Shown piece by piece: positions 19,327 to 28,348 of a stretch of DNA of 64,000 nt. The stretch comes from Thermopetrobacter sp. TC1 (GTDB taxonomy: Bacteria; Pseudomonadota; Alphaproteobacteria; Rhizobiales; Aestuariivirgaceae), in assembly GCF_000746275.1 (NCBI RefSeq), contig NZ_KN050828.1:751884-815883 (forward strand), written 5' to 3'. The position numbers and the translations under genes are program-made. Each line of letters starts with the position of its first letter. Position 1 is the first letter of the stretch. The notes beneath the pieces were generated by a model that ran no database searches, was not told the origin of the DNA, and saw nothing but the letters and a program-made list of their open reading frames with translations.

Positions 19327-19521
19327 ATGATCACTATGCAGACTGTCCGCAAGTTTGTGAGACAATATCTTGAGGATGAAAGTGGTGCGGCCGCGATCGA
19401 GTACGGTCTGATCGTGGCTGGTGTGGCAATGGCCCTTTTTCCTTTTTTGCCCAATTTGAAAAGTTTCTACAGCGACATGTTCAAGGATTTCGCAAATACA
19501 ATCAACAATATGATGCCCTGA
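19327..19521 (+). CDS. Flp-family type IVb pilin
   Basis: 64 residues from the ATG at 19327 (AAGGCAGG upstream). The class III leader and hydrophobic helix are clear: MQTVRKFVRQYLEDESG then AAAIEYGLIVAGVAMA, with cleavage by the TadV/CpaA prepilin peptidase predicted after Gly in ESG. The E and Y at mature positions 5-6 are conserved. It encodes the major subunit of tight-adherence pili, but no cpa/tad assembly genes are in the window. The 214 bases upstream (19113-19326) show no other feature. Confidence 0.9.
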   Translation: MITMQTVRKFVRQYLEDESGAAAIEYGLIVAGVAMALFPFLPNLKSFYSDMFKDFANTINNMMP

Positions 19522-19535
19522 TCAAATGGGTCTCT

Positions 19536-19566
19536 CATGACCGCGGGGCAATTCTCCGCGGTCATG
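19536..19566. repeat. 11-bp inverted repeat between flp and grpE
   Basis: CATGACCGCGG (19536-19546) and CCGCGGTCATG (19556-19566) are perfect arms around a 9-base loop, midway between the convergent flp and grpE stops. No T-run follows on either strand, so it is either a factor-dependent bidirectional stop or an mRNA-stabilising stem. Confidence 0.5.
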
Positions 19567-19591
19567 ATCGACGTTTGACAGAAGTGTTTTC

Positions 19592-20257
19592 TCAATCCGA
19601 TTGTTCCGCCTTTTTCTCTTCCCGGCGGGCCACGCCGACGAGAGCAGGGCGCAGGACCCTGTCGTGATGGGTGTAGCCTTCCTGAACCACCTGAACGATG
19701 GTGCCGGTATCGGCATCGGTATCGGTGACCTCGAACATGGCCTGATGGTAGTTCGGGTCAAATTTCTCGCCGTGTGAATTGATCTTGCGGATGTGATGAC
19801 GCTCGAATGTGTTGAGCAGGTCCTTGAGCGTCATCTCCACACCCTCGACGAGCTTCTGTAGAAACTCGCCGCCTTCCTTGCGCTTTTCTTCCGGCACCGC
19901 CTCCAGCGCACGGGTGAGGTTATCGGCAACGGTGAGCATGTCGCGCGCAAACGTGGCGGCGGCATATTTCACGGCTTCTTCCTTCTCGCGCTCCAGCCGC
20001 TTGCGCAGATTATCCATGTCGGCCATCAGGCGCAGCACCTTGTCCTTCAGTTCGGCGTTCTCCGCCTGCAGGCGCGCCAGCTCATCCTGCGGCTGATCGC
20101 CGCTGGTCAGCTCTTGTGCATACTGTGCCTGTTCGGCCTGAGATTCAGGCTGTGCATCGCGCTGCTGCGCTTCCTGTGGCCCCTGCGTCCAGCCGGATGC
20201 CTGCTCATGGCCGGTCTGTGCGCTTGTGGATTCGGGTTTGCGGTCGTTGTCCTGCAT
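19592..20257 (-). CDS. grpE: Nucleotide exchange factor GrpE
   Basis: 221 residues. GrpE releases ADP from DnaK. The layout is classic: a disordered Gln/Glu-rich N-terminus to about residue 55, a long coiled coil (LARLQAENAELKDKVLRLMA), the four-helix region and the beta domain ending in GYTHHDRVLRPALVGVA. It follows hrcA on the same strand but is separated from it by a terminator-like hairpin. Confidence 0.96.
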   Translation of the reverse strand: MQDNDRKPESTSAQTGHEQASGWTQGPQEAQQRDAQPESQAEQAQYAQELTSGDQPQDELARLQAENAELKDKVLRLMADMDNLRKRLEREKEEAVKYAAATFARDMLTVADNLTRALEAVPEEKRKEGGEFLQKLVEGVEMTLKDLLNTFERHHIRKINSHGEKFDPNYHQAMFEVTDTDADTGTIVQVVQEGYTHHDRVLRPALVGVARREEKKAEQSD

Positions 20258-20367
20258 GTCGGTTTCAGTCCCTTGACCCTGATGAATTCGGAATGCGTCT
20301 GCCTGAAGACACCACGCTTCGCTCGTGCCCTGATATCTGTATCTGTGGCCAGAAAATCAAGGCATGA

Positions 20368-20402
20368 CGAAAAAATGCCCGCATGAAGGATGGACTGCGG
20401 GC
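20368..20402 (-). terminator. Intrinsic terminator or attenuator between hrcA and grpE
   Basis: Read on the minus strand, GCCCGCA, a 12-base loop and TGCGGGC are followed by ATTTTTTCG. It lies 18 bases after the hrcA stop and 110 bases before grpE. It would end or attenuate hrcA transcripts, so grpE may need its own promoter in the gap. Confidence 0.7.
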
Positions 20403-20419
20403 CCGATTGCATGCGGTTT

Positions 20420-21487
20420 TTATGAGAGCAGGCGGGTTATGGCGCGTGCGGTATAGTCCACTACCGGGATGATGCGGGCATAATGCATGCGGGTGGGGCC
20501 GATGACGCCGAGCACGCCCACCACATCATGCCCGGCATCGCGGAAGGGCGCCACGATCACCGAAGAGCCGGAAAGCGAAAAGAGCCGGTTTTCGCGCCCG
20601 ATGAAGATGCGCACACCCTCACCTTCCTCCGCGAGCGAGAGCAGCTCGGTGAAGCCGCGCTTTTCCTCGAGATCGGCGAAAAGCTGGCGCAAGCGGTCAA
20701 GATCGGAGGCCAGTTCCTCATCGGCAATGAGGTTGGCCTGGCCGCGGACGATGAGCTGTCTGTCATCGCCTTCGCCGGACCAGACGGCAAGCCCGCGCGC
20801 CACAAGCTGGGCAGCGAGATCATCGAGCTCGCGCCGGATTTCCTTGACCTCCTCATCCAGACGCTCGGCGATCTGGGAGATGGTCATGCCGCCGAAACGC
20901 TCGTTGAGGAAGTTGGCCGCCTGCTGGAGGGTGGATGTGGGCATCTCCGGCGGAATGGTGATGGCGCGATTTTCCACCGTGCCATCCTCGCCGACGAGAA
21001 TGACCAGCGCGCGCTCCGGCGAGAGGCGCACGAACTCGATGTGGCGCACGGGCGGATCCCGCCGGGGAATGACAACGAGACCGGCGCATTGCGAAAGGCC
21101 GGAAAGAATGCCGGAGGTTTCCTCAAGGGCCTTTTCCACGCCGGCTGAGGGATCGATGCCGGCGAGCATGGCATCAATGCGCTGGCGGTCCTCCTCCGGC
21201 AGGATGGCCTCTTCCATGACGGCATCGACAAAAAAGCGCAGGCCCTTCTGCGTGGGCAGGCGCCCGGCGGATGTGTGTGGCGCGTAGATGAGGCCGGCTT
21301 CCTCAAGGTCTGCCATGACATTGCGCACGGAGGCTGGGGAGAGGTTGATCGTCGGCGCGCGCGAGATTGTGCGCGAACCCACCGGTGCGCCGGTGGCGAT
21401 ATAGGTCTCCACCAGCTGCCGGAAGATTTCGCGTGCGCGTTTGTCCAGTTCGGAAAAGCTGCCGATGTCCCTGTCCATGTGCTTCAT
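20420..21487 (-). CDS. hrcA: Heat-inducible transcription repressor HrcA
   Basis: 355 residues from the ATG at 21487 (AAGG upstream). A longer open frame continues further upstream, but HrcA proteins begin near this point. The N-terminal winged helix includes RAREIFRQLVETYIATGAPV, GSRTISR and LSPASVRNVMADLEEAGLI. The GAF-like middle and C-terminal VDYTARAITRLL complete the protein. HrcA binds CIRCE operators of groESL and dnaKJ-type operons. I do not see a CIRCE element in the 235 bases upstream. Confidence 0.95.
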   Translation of the reverse strand: MKHMDRDIGSFSELDKRAREIFRQLVETYIATGAPVGSRTISRAPTINLSPASVRNVMADLEEAGLIYAPHTSAGRLPTQKGLRFFVDAVMEEAILPEEDRQRIDAMLAGIDPSAGVEKALEETSGILSGLSQCAGLVVIPRRDPPVRHIEFVRLSPERALVILVGEDGTVENRAITIPPEMPTSTLQQAANFLNERFGGMTISQIAERLDEEVKEIRRELDDLAAQLVARGLAVWSGEGDDRQLIVRGQANLIADEELASDLDRLRQLFADLEEKRGFTELLSLAEEGEGVRIFIGRENRLFSLSGSSVIVAPFRDAGHDVVGVLGVIGPTRMHYARIIPVVDYTARAITRLLS

Positions 21488-21722
21488 GAGCCTTGCGCTG
21501 GTTTGTCGCGCCTCTTCATGGCCGCTTAATGGCGTTTCACCCGTCTGTTGACTTATGGGACGGGCATGGGAGACCGGCACACAGTATGTAGGAAGCGACA
21601 TGACGCTCGCAAGCCCTGCTGCCGTTTGCGCCCAATGACGAAGGGTGGACGTCTTGCCCGATGGGGCGGCATCTGTCAGCCTGTGCCCTGAAGGGACAGG
21701 GAAAGAACGGGGAGAAGCAGCC

Positions 21723-22529
21723 ATGGCCGCATCAGCGGAGGAGACGGCACCGGTTCTTGTTGAAAAGCGCGATGGCGTGAGCATCTTGCGTCTGAACCGT
21801 CCGCAGACGCTCAATGCGCTCAGCCGCGAGGTCATGAGCGCTCTGGTGCAGGCGCTGGCAGAAGCCGAGGCCGATGATGATACGGGCTGCATCGTGCTTG
21901 CCGGATCGGCGCGGGCCTTCGCCGCCGGGGCGGATATTGCCGAAATGCGCGGGCTGTCCTGGCCGAACGTGTGGGTGGAAGATTTTCTGGGTGACTGGGA
22001 TCGCGTGGCGCAATGCCGCAAGCCGATCGTGGCGGCGGTCGCGGGTTATGCGCTGGGTGGTGGCTGTGAACTGGCCATGATGTGCGATGTCATCATCGCA
22101 GCGCGCAATGCCAAATTCGGGCAGCCGGAGATCAAGCTGGGGATCATTCCCGGGGCGGGAGGCACGCAGCGGCTGGTGCGCGCCATTGGCAAGGCGCAGG
22201 CCATGGACCTCATCCTCACCGGTCGTTTCATGACCGCCGAGGAGGCGCTGGCGGCGGGACTGGTCTCGCGGGTGGTGGATGACGAGGCGGTGATGGATGA
22301 GGCACTTTCCGTGGCCAAGACCATCGCGGGTCACTCGCGCACGGCGGTTCTTGCTGCCAAGGAGGCGGTGTTGCGCGCCTTTGAAACGCCGCTGGCGGAA
22401 GGGGTGCGCTATGAGCGGCGGCTGTTTCATGCGCTGTTTGCCACGCATGATCAGAAGGAGGGCATGGCGGCCTTTCTGGAGAAAAGAAAGCCCCGCTGGC
22501 GGGTTGGCAGCGGCGAAGGCGAAAAGTGA
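21723..22529 (+). CDS. Enoyl-CoA hydratase
   Basis: 268 residues from the ATG at 21723 (GGGGAGAAG upstream). It belongs to the crotonase superfamily, hydrating 2-trans-enoyl-CoA in fatty acid or amino acid breakdown. The oxyanion-hole segment [11 protein letters not shown] and the signature [20 protein letters not shown] are present. Both catalytic glutamates appear to be kept (GGCELAMM and [19 protein letters not shown]). Its divergent neighbour is hrcA. It could also be called FadB-like or EchA8-like. Confidence 0.93.
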   Translation: MAASAEETAPVLVEKRDGVSILRLNRPQTLNALSREVMSALVQALAEAEADDDTGCIVLAGSARAFAAGADIAEMRGLSWPNVWVEDFLGDWDRVAQCRKPIVAAVAGYALGGGCELAMMCDVIIAARNAKFGQPEIKLGIIPGAGGTQRLVRAIGKAQAMDLILTGRFMTAEEALAAGLVSRVVDDEAVMDEALSVAKTIAGHSRTAVLAAKEAVLRAFETPLAEGVRYERRLFHALFATHDQKEGMAAFLEKRKPRWRVGSGEGEK

Positions 22530-22540
22530 GGGCTTGCGAG

Positions 22541-22569
22541 TTGACGGATGACGGCCTGGCCGGTATAAG
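22541..22569 (+). promoter_or_regulatory. Sigma70 promoter for rpsT
   Basis: TTGACG (22541-22546), a 17-base spacer and TATAAG (22564-22569). Transcription would start near 22576, giving a leader of about 165 bases before the S20 start. Confidence 0.75.
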
Positions 22570-22584
22570 CCGGCGCACAGGCAA

Positions 22585-22614
22585 GGCCCGTTCCGATCCA
22601 TGTCGGGACGGGCC
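22585..22614 (+). other. Stable hairpin in the rpsT leader
   Basis: GGCCCGTTCCGA (22585-22596) pairs with TCGGGACGGGCC (22603-22614) through 12 positions including one G-U, with a 6-base loop. It starts about 10 bases after the predicted transcription start. No T-run follows directly. It could control S20 expression or mRNA stability. Confidence 0.55.
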
Positions 22615-22741
22615 GTTTCGGGCTTGTCGCCGCGATTTCACGCCTAAGGCTCGATCCTGAACGAGGCGGAGGCGATTGCGGGGCGCGGGCCCTCCTTGAA
22701 GAGATGCAGGAGCGTTCGCACAAAGGAAGGCGAAAGAGACC

Positions 22742-23029
22742 ATGCCGAATACGAAAACCGCCAAGAAGGCCATGCGGCAGGCGCGGCGCCGCACCCTGAT
22801 CAACAAGGCGCGCAAATCGCGGGTGCGCACTTTCGTGCGCAAGGTGGAGCGGGCCATCGAGGCCGGCGATCTGGCCGCGGCGAAAGAGGCCTTCCGCGCC
22901 GCGCAGCCGGAAATCATGCGCGGGGCGCAGAAGGGCATCATGCACAAGAACACCGCCGCGCGGAAAATCTCCCGCCTGCATCGCAAGATCAAGGCGCTGG
23001 AGATGCAGGCGCAGCAGGCCGAGGCTTGA
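22742..23029 (+). CDS. rpsT: 30S ribosomal protein S20
   Basis: 95 residues, very basic and helical. The conserved start [13 protein letters not shown], the middle [17 protein letters not shown] and the C-terminal [19 protein letters not shown] are diagnostic. S20 binds 16S rRNA early in 30S assembly. It has its own promoter at 22541 and a terminator at 23151. Confidence 0.97.
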   Translation: MPNTKTAKKAMRQARRRTLINKARKSRVRTFVRKVERAIEAGDLAAAKEAFRAAQPEIMRGAQKGIMHKNTAARKISRLHRKIKALEMQAQQAEA

Positions 23030-23102
23030 ACACGCGGTTTTCCTCCGCTGTCATTGCGCGCACGAGGTGGCGCTTTTTCGTAAGTGTCCTGAGCACTGGT
23101 GA

Positions 23103-23125
23103 AGCGCCTGTTTTGTACAGGCGCT
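23103..23125. repeat. Perfect hairpin after rpsT
   Basis: AGCGCCTG-TTTTGTA-CAGGCGCT, an 8-bp stem with a 7-base loop and no T-run, 26 bases before the rpsT terminator. Confidence 0.4.
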
Positions 23126-23150
23126 GCGAAATCCGATACGGATCATGAAA

Positions 23151-23178
23151 AACGGGCCCTCTTGGGGGCCCGTTTTGT
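23151..23178 (+). terminator. Rho-independent terminator of rpsT
   Basis: AACGGGCCC (23151-23159), a 6-base loop and GGGCCCGTT (23166-23174) run into TTTTGTGT. A-residues upstream of the stem give it some bidirectional character, so it may also stop the convergent dapD transcript. Confidence 0.85.
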
Positions 23179-23229
23179 GTGCGTGGCTGAAAGATCCGGC
23201 GCTTTCGGGATCTGGCTGCGTGCTTAGCC

Positions 23230-24078
23230 TCAGTCGCGGAGAAGCTCGTTGATGGAGGTCTTGGCGCGCGTCTTTTCATCCACCCGCTTGACGATGACGG
23301 CGCAATAGAGATGCGGCGCCGGCTTGCCATTGGGCAGCTCGGTTTTGGAGCCGGGCATGGTGCCGGGCACGACCACGGAATAGGGCGGCACACGGCCATA
23401 GTAAATCTCGCCGGTTTCGCGATCGACAATACGGGTGGACTGACCGATGTAAACGCCCATGGACAGCACCGAGCCCTCGCCGACGATGACGCCTTCGGCC
23501 ACCTCGGCCCGGGCGCCGATGAAGCAGTTGTCCTCGATGATGACAGGGCCGGCCTGCAGGGGCTCGAGCACACCGCCGATGCCGGCGCCGCCGGAGATGT
23601 GCACGTTCTTGCCGATCTGGGCGCAGGAGCCGACGGTGGCCCAGGTATCGACCATGGTGCCGGAATCGACATAGGCGCCAAGATTGACGAAGGACGGCAT
23701 GAGCACCACGCCGGGAGCGATATAAGCCGAGCGGCGCACGACACAAGTGGGCACGGCGCGGAAGCCGGCGCGACGGAAGTCTTCCTCCGTCCAGCCCTCG
23801 AACTTGGAGGGCACCTTGTCCCACCAGGCCGCTCCGCCCGGGCCGCCGGGGATGAGAGTCATGTCATTGAGGCGGAAGGAGAGAAGCACCGCCTTTTTCA
23901 GCCACTGATTGACCACCCACTCCCCGTCAATTTTCTCGGCAACGCGCACCTTGCCGGAATCGAGCAGGTCAAGGGCCTCCTCCACGGCCTCGCGGATCTC
24001 GCCGGTGGTGTTCGGCGTGATCTCGTCGCGGTTTTCGAAAGCCGTCTCGATGGTGTTCTGCAGGTCTTCGTAGCTCAT
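23230..24078 (-). CDS. dapD: Tetrahydrodipicolinate N-succinyltransferase
   Basis: 282 residues. DapD succinylates tetrahydrodipicolinate in the lysine/diaminopimelate pathway that feeds peptidoglycan. It has a left-handed beta-helix with hexapeptide repeats ([38 protein letters not shown]), the N-terminal [15 protein letters not shown] and [10 protein letters not shown]. The ATG at 24078 overlaps the upstream HAD gene stop in an ATGA and has GAGGAGAG before it, so it is the last gene of the argB-HAD-dapD operon. Confidence 0.96.
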   Translation of the reverse strand: MSYEDLQNTIETAFENRDEITPNTTGEIREAVEEALDLLDSGKVRVAEKIDGEWVVNQWLKKAVLLSFRLNDMTLIPGGPGGAAWWDKVPSKFEGWTEEDFRRAGFRAVPTCVVRRSAYIAPGVVLMPSFVNLGAYVDSGTMVDTWATVGSCAQIGKNVHISGGAGIGGVLEPLQAGPVIIEDNCFIGARAEVAEGVIVGEGSVLSMGVYIGQSTRIVDRETGEIYYGRVPPYSVVVPGTMPGSKTELPNGKPAPHLYCAVIVKRVDEKTRAKTSINELLRD

Positions 24079-24863
24079 GTTCTCTCCTCAACGGGGCTGT
24101 CGCTCGTTTGTGGTTCCGTGATCAGACTGGCACCGGATATGCGGCGCAGGAATGATCCGAGATCATCGGTAATGAAATGCACATAAGGGGCATCGCGGTC
24201 GCCATGGCGGTCGTTGATGCAGCAGCCGTCCACGTTGTCGGGGTGATCAACGAGCACGGTGCGCATGCCCATCTCGTGCGGCTCCTTGAGATTGCGGGCG
24301 ATGTCCTCGAACATGGCGGCCCTGCGGGGATGGATGCGGGTGCGTTCGAGGAAGGTCGCATAGGTCTCGGGGAAAGGCTTGGGCAGGAAGTCGGCATCAA
24401 CGATGTCGAACACTTCATCGACATGATGGGTGATGCCCAGTTGCTGCATCACGGCCTCGGCATGGGCGCGGGTGCCGTTGGTGAACACCCACTTGCGGCC
24501 GGGCAGGGCGGCGAGGGCGGCATCAAGCGCCGGGTCAGGGCGGATGTGAGAATAATCGATGTCGTGCACGTATTCGAGAAAGGCGTGCGGATCGGCCCCG
24601 TGCTCCTTCATCAGGCCGCGCAGGGTGGTGCCATAGCGATAGAAATAATCCTTCTGAATACGGCGGGCGGTTTCGCGATCAATGTCGAAGAGACGGGCGA
24701 TATATTCGCCCATGCGTGCGTCGATCTGGTCGAACAGGCGATAGTGGGCGGGATAGAGCGTGTTGTCGAGATCGAACACCCATTCACGCACGTGCGAAAA
24801 GTGCGCGGAAAGATCGGCCGCGGGCCGTGTGGCTCTGCTCCTGCGCTGCACGCCGCCGCTCAT
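24075..24863 (-). CDS. HAD-family pyrimidine 5'-nucleotidase-like phosphatase
   Basis: 262 residues. The HAD motif [14 protein letters not shown] (DxDxT), motif II WVFTNGT, and motifs III/IV ([26 protein letters not shown]) are present, in the SDT1/YjjG-like pyrimidine 5'-nucleotidase group. The true substrate is unknown. It overlaps argB and dapD by four bases (ATGA) at both ends, so the three are translationally coupled. A GGGAGGGG precedes the ATG at 24863. Confidence 0.87.
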   Translation of the reverse strand: MSGGVQRRSRATRPAADLSAHFSHVREWVFDLDNTLYPAHYRLFDQIDARMGEYIARLFDIDRETARRIQKDYFYRYGTTLRGLMKEHGADPHAFLEYVHDIDYSHIRPDPALDAALAALPGRKWVFTNGTRAHAEAVMQQLGITHHVDEVFDIVDADFLPKPFPETYATFLERTRIHPRRAAMFEDIARNLKEPHEMGMRTVLVDHPDNVDGCCINDRHGDRDAPYVHFITDDLGSFLRRISGASLITEPQTSDSPVEERT

Positions 24864-25774
24864 GCATCCCCTCCCTTTTCGCTGATGCGGGTGCCGACGC
24901 CATGGGGCGTGAACAACTCGAGCAGAACGGCATGAGGCACACGGCCATCGAGAATGACCACACCCTCCACACCACCCAGCACAACCTCAACCGCCGAGCG
25001 GGTCTTGGGGATCATGCCGCCGGTGATCACGCCTTCGTCAATGAGGCGGTCCACATCCTGGATGGACAGTTCGGGAATGAGGTTGCCTTCCGGATCGAGG
25101 ACCCCCTCGACATCCGTAAGCAGCAGAAGGCGCTTGGCCTTTAACTCCTTTGCGATGGCGGCGGCGAAGGTATCGGCGTTGATGTTGAGGGTTTCGCCTT
25201 CCGGGGAGATGCCAATGGGCGCGATAACGGGAATGGCATGCGAGGCGATGAGGGTATCGAGAATGTCGGTGTCGATATGCACGGGCTCGCCCACGAAGCC
25301 GAGGTCGATGACCCGTTCGATGCCGGAGACAGGATCGGTCTTCTTGCGCTGCAGCTTGCGGGCCAGGCAAAGCTTGCCATCCTTGCCGGAAATGCCCACG
25401 GCCTTGCCGCCCATTTCCTGAATACAGGCAACGACGGACTTGTTGATGGAGCCGGAAAGCACCATCTCCGCCACCTCCACCGTCTGGGCGCAGGTGACGC
25501 GCAGGCCGTCCTCGAAACGGGTGGCGATGCCGAGGCGCTCAAGCATGCGCCCGATCTGCGGGCCGCCGCCATGAACGATAACGGGATGAATGCCGGAGAG
25601 CTTCAGCTGCACGATGTCGGCGCAGAACTGGCGGGCCAGCTCGGCATTGCCCATGGCATGGCCGCCATATTTGATGACCACGGTCTGGCCGGCATAGCGC
25701 TGCATGAACGGCAGGGCATCGGCCAGAACGGCGGCAATCTGCGCGCGGGACAAGGGCTCGGTGTTCTCGCTCAT
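24860..25774 (-). CDS. argB: Acetylglutamate kinase
   Basis: 304 residues from the ATG at 25774. Longer starts exist at 25798 and 25822, but family alignments begin near here. ArgB phosphorylates N-acetylglutamate, the second step and usual feedback point of arginine synthesis. Motifs are VVIKYGGHAMGN (phosphate binding), VHGGGPQIGRMLERLG, NINADTFAAAIAKELKA, LLTDVEGVLD and GGMIPKTRSAVEVV. It is the first gene of an operon with the HAD phosphatase and dapD. Confidence 0.96.
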   Translation of the reverse strand: MSENTEPLSRAQIAAVLADALPFMQRYAGQTVVIKYGGHAMGNAELARQFCADIVQLKLSGIHPVIVHGGGPQIGRMLERLGIATRFEDGLRVTCAQTVEVAEMVLSGSINKSVVACIQEMGGKAVGISGKDGKLCLARKLQRKKTDPVSGIERVIDLGFVGEPVHIDTDILDTLIASHAIPVIAPIGISPEGETLNINADTFAAAIAKELKAKRLLLLTDVEGVLDPEGNLIPELSIQDVDRLIDEGVITGGMIPKTRSAVEVVLGGVEGVVILDGRVPHAVLLELFTPHGVGTRISEKGGDA

Positions 25775-25944
25775 GTGCGATCCGTCGCTTGGGCCCATGA
25801 TGATGGGGCTTGTGCGGCACATCCGTCTTGCGAGGCCCTTTTAGCGGAGCTTCCCGGGAATGGCAAAAAGCGCCTTGCCGCAGGTGAGGCTTTGATAAGA
25901 AAAAGGCAGATTTCGGATTAACGGCAAAGGCCCAAAAGGCATGG

Positions 25945-25974
25945 AAAAAGGGGCCGGAAGGCTTTCCCGGCCCC
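25945..25974 (-). terminator. Rho-independent terminator of gcrA
   Basis: Read on the minus strand, GGGGCCGG, a 9-base loop and CCGGCCCC are followed by TTTTT. It lies 56 bases past the gcrA stop and separates gcrA from argB. Confidence 0.85.
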
Positions 25975-26029
25975 ATGCTGGTCTGATCATCGCGCCCTGA
26001 TGGAAAAGGCGCGGCGAATTGCCCTCACA

Positions 26030-26566
26030 TCAGCGGCGGCGGTCCTGATAGGCAATGCTTGCATGGTGCTCGCAATAGGGCAGGCCTTCGCTCACCCGGG
26101 CGCCACAATAGGTGAAATCCTCCTCGCCAGGATCGCCAAAGGGCCAGCGGCAGGTATGGCGGTTGAGCTCCATGATGTCGCTGATGCGGCCGCGGGTGAT
26201 CTCGGTGACGGTGGTTTCCTGCGCATTCGCGGTGAGGGTGTTGGTCGCCGCCTGCAGCATTTCCTCGATTTCCTCCTTGGGCACCACATTGCTGCGTGCG
26301 GCGGGCGCAGTGGCGGCGCGGGCCGCGGCCTTCTGGCGCTGCGTGCCGGCCTTGGGCATCTGTCCGGCGGTGCGTGCGGTGCTGTTGCCGCGACGGGCGG
26401 GCGCGCGGGCCGGCAGCCCGAGGCGGTGCACCTTGCCAATGACGGCGTTGCGCGAAATGTTGTTGCCAAGCTCCTTGGCGATCTCGGAGGCGCTCAAGCC
26501 TTCCATCCAGAGTTTTTTCAGAAGAACGACACGGTCTTCTGTCCAGGTATTGTTTTTCCTGCCCAT
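26030..26566 (-). CDS. gcrA: Cell-cycle regulator GcrA
   Basis: 178 residues from the ATG at 26566 (TGAGGA 8 bases upstream). In Caulobacter GcrA binds sigma70-RNA polymerase and activates promoters with methylated GANTC sites. The N-terminal DNA-binding domain has TWTEDRVVLLKKLWMEGLSA and NAVIGKVHRLGLP. A basic Ala-rich linker follows, and the C-terminal sigma-interacting part has CRWPFGDPGEEDFTYCG and LPYCEHHASIAY. It is divergent from argD-argF across 574 bases. Confidence 0.95.
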   Translation of the reverse strand: MGRKNNTWTEDRVVLLKKLWMEGLSASEIAKELGNNISRNAVIGKVHRLGLPARAPARRGNSTARTAGQMPKAGTQRQKAAARAATAPAARSNVVPKEEIEEMLQAATNTLTANAQETTVTEITRGRISDIMELNRHTCRWPFGDPGEEDFTYCGARVSEGLPYCEHHASIAYQDRRR

Positions 26567-27140
26567 GACGAGAATCCTCACCCCTTTGCCGCAAACAAGT
26601 CGTTTGCGGACACAATTGCAGATTTATCGATGTTTACTGGATTACTATTTTCTCAGTTCAGGCGCTCTCGCCCCAAAAACTACTCACACCGCCCTGGCAG
26701 AACAAGAAACGTCGGGTTTTTATCCCCAGTTTTCCTGCCCCGGCAGTCTTGGTAAACAAAACGTTAAACGACGGAACGAATCACCGTCCATGCGGCGTTC
26801 TGACTCACCTGTGAAGAATGACTGACTAGCGGGGCTTTTGCCCCGGGAATGCGCGCGCTCCGAAAAAATTGTTTTTCTTTTGTATCTCGTATGTTCGCAT
26901 CGCGCCCTGTTGCGGCAGATGCGCAAGCAGCAGAGATTGACCCAAGGAAGGGGGAGGCTTATAAGGAGCTTTCGTTCGCCGCCGTGCCCGTCCCGGCGGC
27001 ATTTTTGATTGTGGCGGCGGCCTGCATGGCGCCTTTCATGGATTTGCGCATCGCCATGCGACTGCCAGTGCCGGGATAACGCGGCCGGATCGCGGCTTTA
27101 GTTCTGTGAAACGCAACGGATCGACAGGAGCGTGCTGGAG
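26567..27140. other. 574-base intergenic region between gcrA and argD
   Basis: No convincing gene is seen. It contains a 7-5-7 inverted repeat CGCAAAC/GTTTGCG (26590-26608) in the gcrA leader, two GANTC sites (26778-26782, 26802-26806) plus a third overlapping the gcrA ribosome-binding site (26572-26576), and a small hairpin CGGGGC-TTTT-GCCCCG (26830-26845). The part from 26850 to 27125 shows nothing specific. Promoters for both directions should lie here. Confidence 0.55.
26572..26806. promoter_or_regulatory. GANTC methylation sites in the gcrA upstream region
   Basis: GAATC at 26572-26576 (within the gcrA Shine-Dalgarno region), GAATC at 26778-26782 and GACTC at 26802-26806. CcrM methylates GANTC and GcrA reads it, so gcrA may be under its own cell-cycle methylation control. 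This is inferred from motif presence only. Confidence 0.4.
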
Positions 27141-28319
27141 ATGACTTCCCCCGTCATGCCCACATATGCCCGTCATGATGTCGCCTTCGTGCGGGGCGAG
27201 GGCGCACGCCTGTGGTCCGAGGACGGGCGTGAGTTCATCGATTTCGGTGCGGGCGTGGCGGTGACCAGCTTCGGTCATGCGCATCCGCATCTGGTCGAGG
27301 CCCTGTGCACGCAGGCGCGCAAGCTCTGGCATGTTTCCAATCTCTATCGCATTCCGGAAGGAGAGCGTCTGGCCCGGCGCCTGATTGCCGCATCGGGTTT
27401 TGCCGAGACGGTGTTCTTTGCCAATTCCGGGGCCGAGGCCCTGGAGGCCGCGATCAAGACCGCGCGCAGTTATCACTTCGAGAATGGACAGCCGGAGCGG
27501 CAGACGATCATCACCTTCCAGGGCTGTTTCCATGGCCGGACCCTGGCCACCATTGCCGCGGGGCGGCGCAAGGCGCATACGGAGGCGTTCGGTGAGGCCT
27601 GCCCCGGGTTCATGCAGCTGGCCTTGCATGATTACGAGGCGGTGGCACGCGCCGTAAACGAGAAAACCGCCGCCATCCTCATCGAACCGGTGCAGGGCGA
27701 GGGCGGTGTGCGCGTGGTTGAGGCGGCCTTTCTCGAACATGTGCGCAGCATCTGTGATGAGACCGGCACACTGCTCATTTACGATGAGGTGCAGTGCGGC
27801 ATGGGGCGCACGGGGCGGATGTTCGCCCATGAGTGGGCGGGGGTGAAGCCGGACATCATGGCGCTGGCCAAGGCCCTGGGCGGCGGTTTTCCCATTGGTG
27901 CCTGCTTGGCAACGGCAGAAGCGGCCAAGGGCATGACGGCAGGACGGCATGGCTCCACCTTCGGCGGCAATCCGCTGGCGATGGCGGTGGGCAACGCGGT
28001 GATGGACATACTGGAAAATGACACATTCCTGCCTGAGGTGCGGCGCAAGGCGGAGCGGCTGCAGGCGGGCCTGGGGCGGCTGGCGGCGGCGCACGGCGCG
28101 GTGTTCAAGGGCGTGCGCGGCATCGGCATGATGCTGGGGCTTGCCTGCGCGGTGCCGAACACGGAGGTGACGAAGGCTGCGCTTGATGAAGGTGTGCTGG
28201 TGATCGGCGCGGCGGACAATGTCGTGCGGGTGATGCCGCCGCTGGTCATCACGGCTGAGGAGATGGACGAGGGCCTGGTGCGGCTTGAGCGGGCAGCGAT
28301 GCGGCTTGCGGCTCAGTGA
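27141..28319 (+). CDS. argD: Acetylornithine aminotransferase
   Basis: 392 residues from the ATG at 27141 (AGGAG 10 bases upstream). The GTG at 27132 is too close to that site. It is a class III PLP aminotransferase converting N-acetylglutamate semialdehyde to acetylornithine, and possibly acting in lysine synthesis too. Motifs are [17 protein letters not shown], the [10 protein letters not shown] loop, [15 protein letters not shown] and the PLP lysine in [14 protein letters not shown]. argF follows after 29 bases. Confidence 0.95.
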   Translation: MTSPVMPTYARHDVAFVRGEGARLWSEDGREFIDFGAGVAVTSFGHAHPHLVEALCTQARKLWHVSNLYRIPEGERLARRLIAASGFAETVFFANSGAEALEAAIKTARSYHFENGQPERQTIITFQGCFHGRTLATIAAGRRKAHTEAFGEACPGFMQLALHDYEAVARAVNEKTAAILIEPVQGEGGVRVVEAAFLEHVRSICDETGTLLIYDEVQCGMGRTGRMFAHEWAGVKPDIMALAKALGGGFPIGACLATAEAAKGMTAGRHGSTFGGNPLAMAVGNAVMDILENDTFLPEVRRKAERLQAGLGRLAAAHGAVFKGVRGIGMMLGLACAVPNTEVTKAALDEGVLVIGAADNVVRVMPPLVITAEEMDEGLVRLERAAMRLAAQ

Positions 28320-28348
28320 GCCCCGGGGCTTTTTCAGGAGTATGGGTC

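Noticed and set aside
21488..21722. CIRCE operator upstream of hrcA
   Set aside because: I looked for TTAGCACTC-N9-GAGTGCTAA and found no match in this gap.
26849..27079. A possible 76-residue protein between gcrA and argD
   Set aside because: No ribosome-binding site or family resemblance. It is probably chance coding in a regulatory region.
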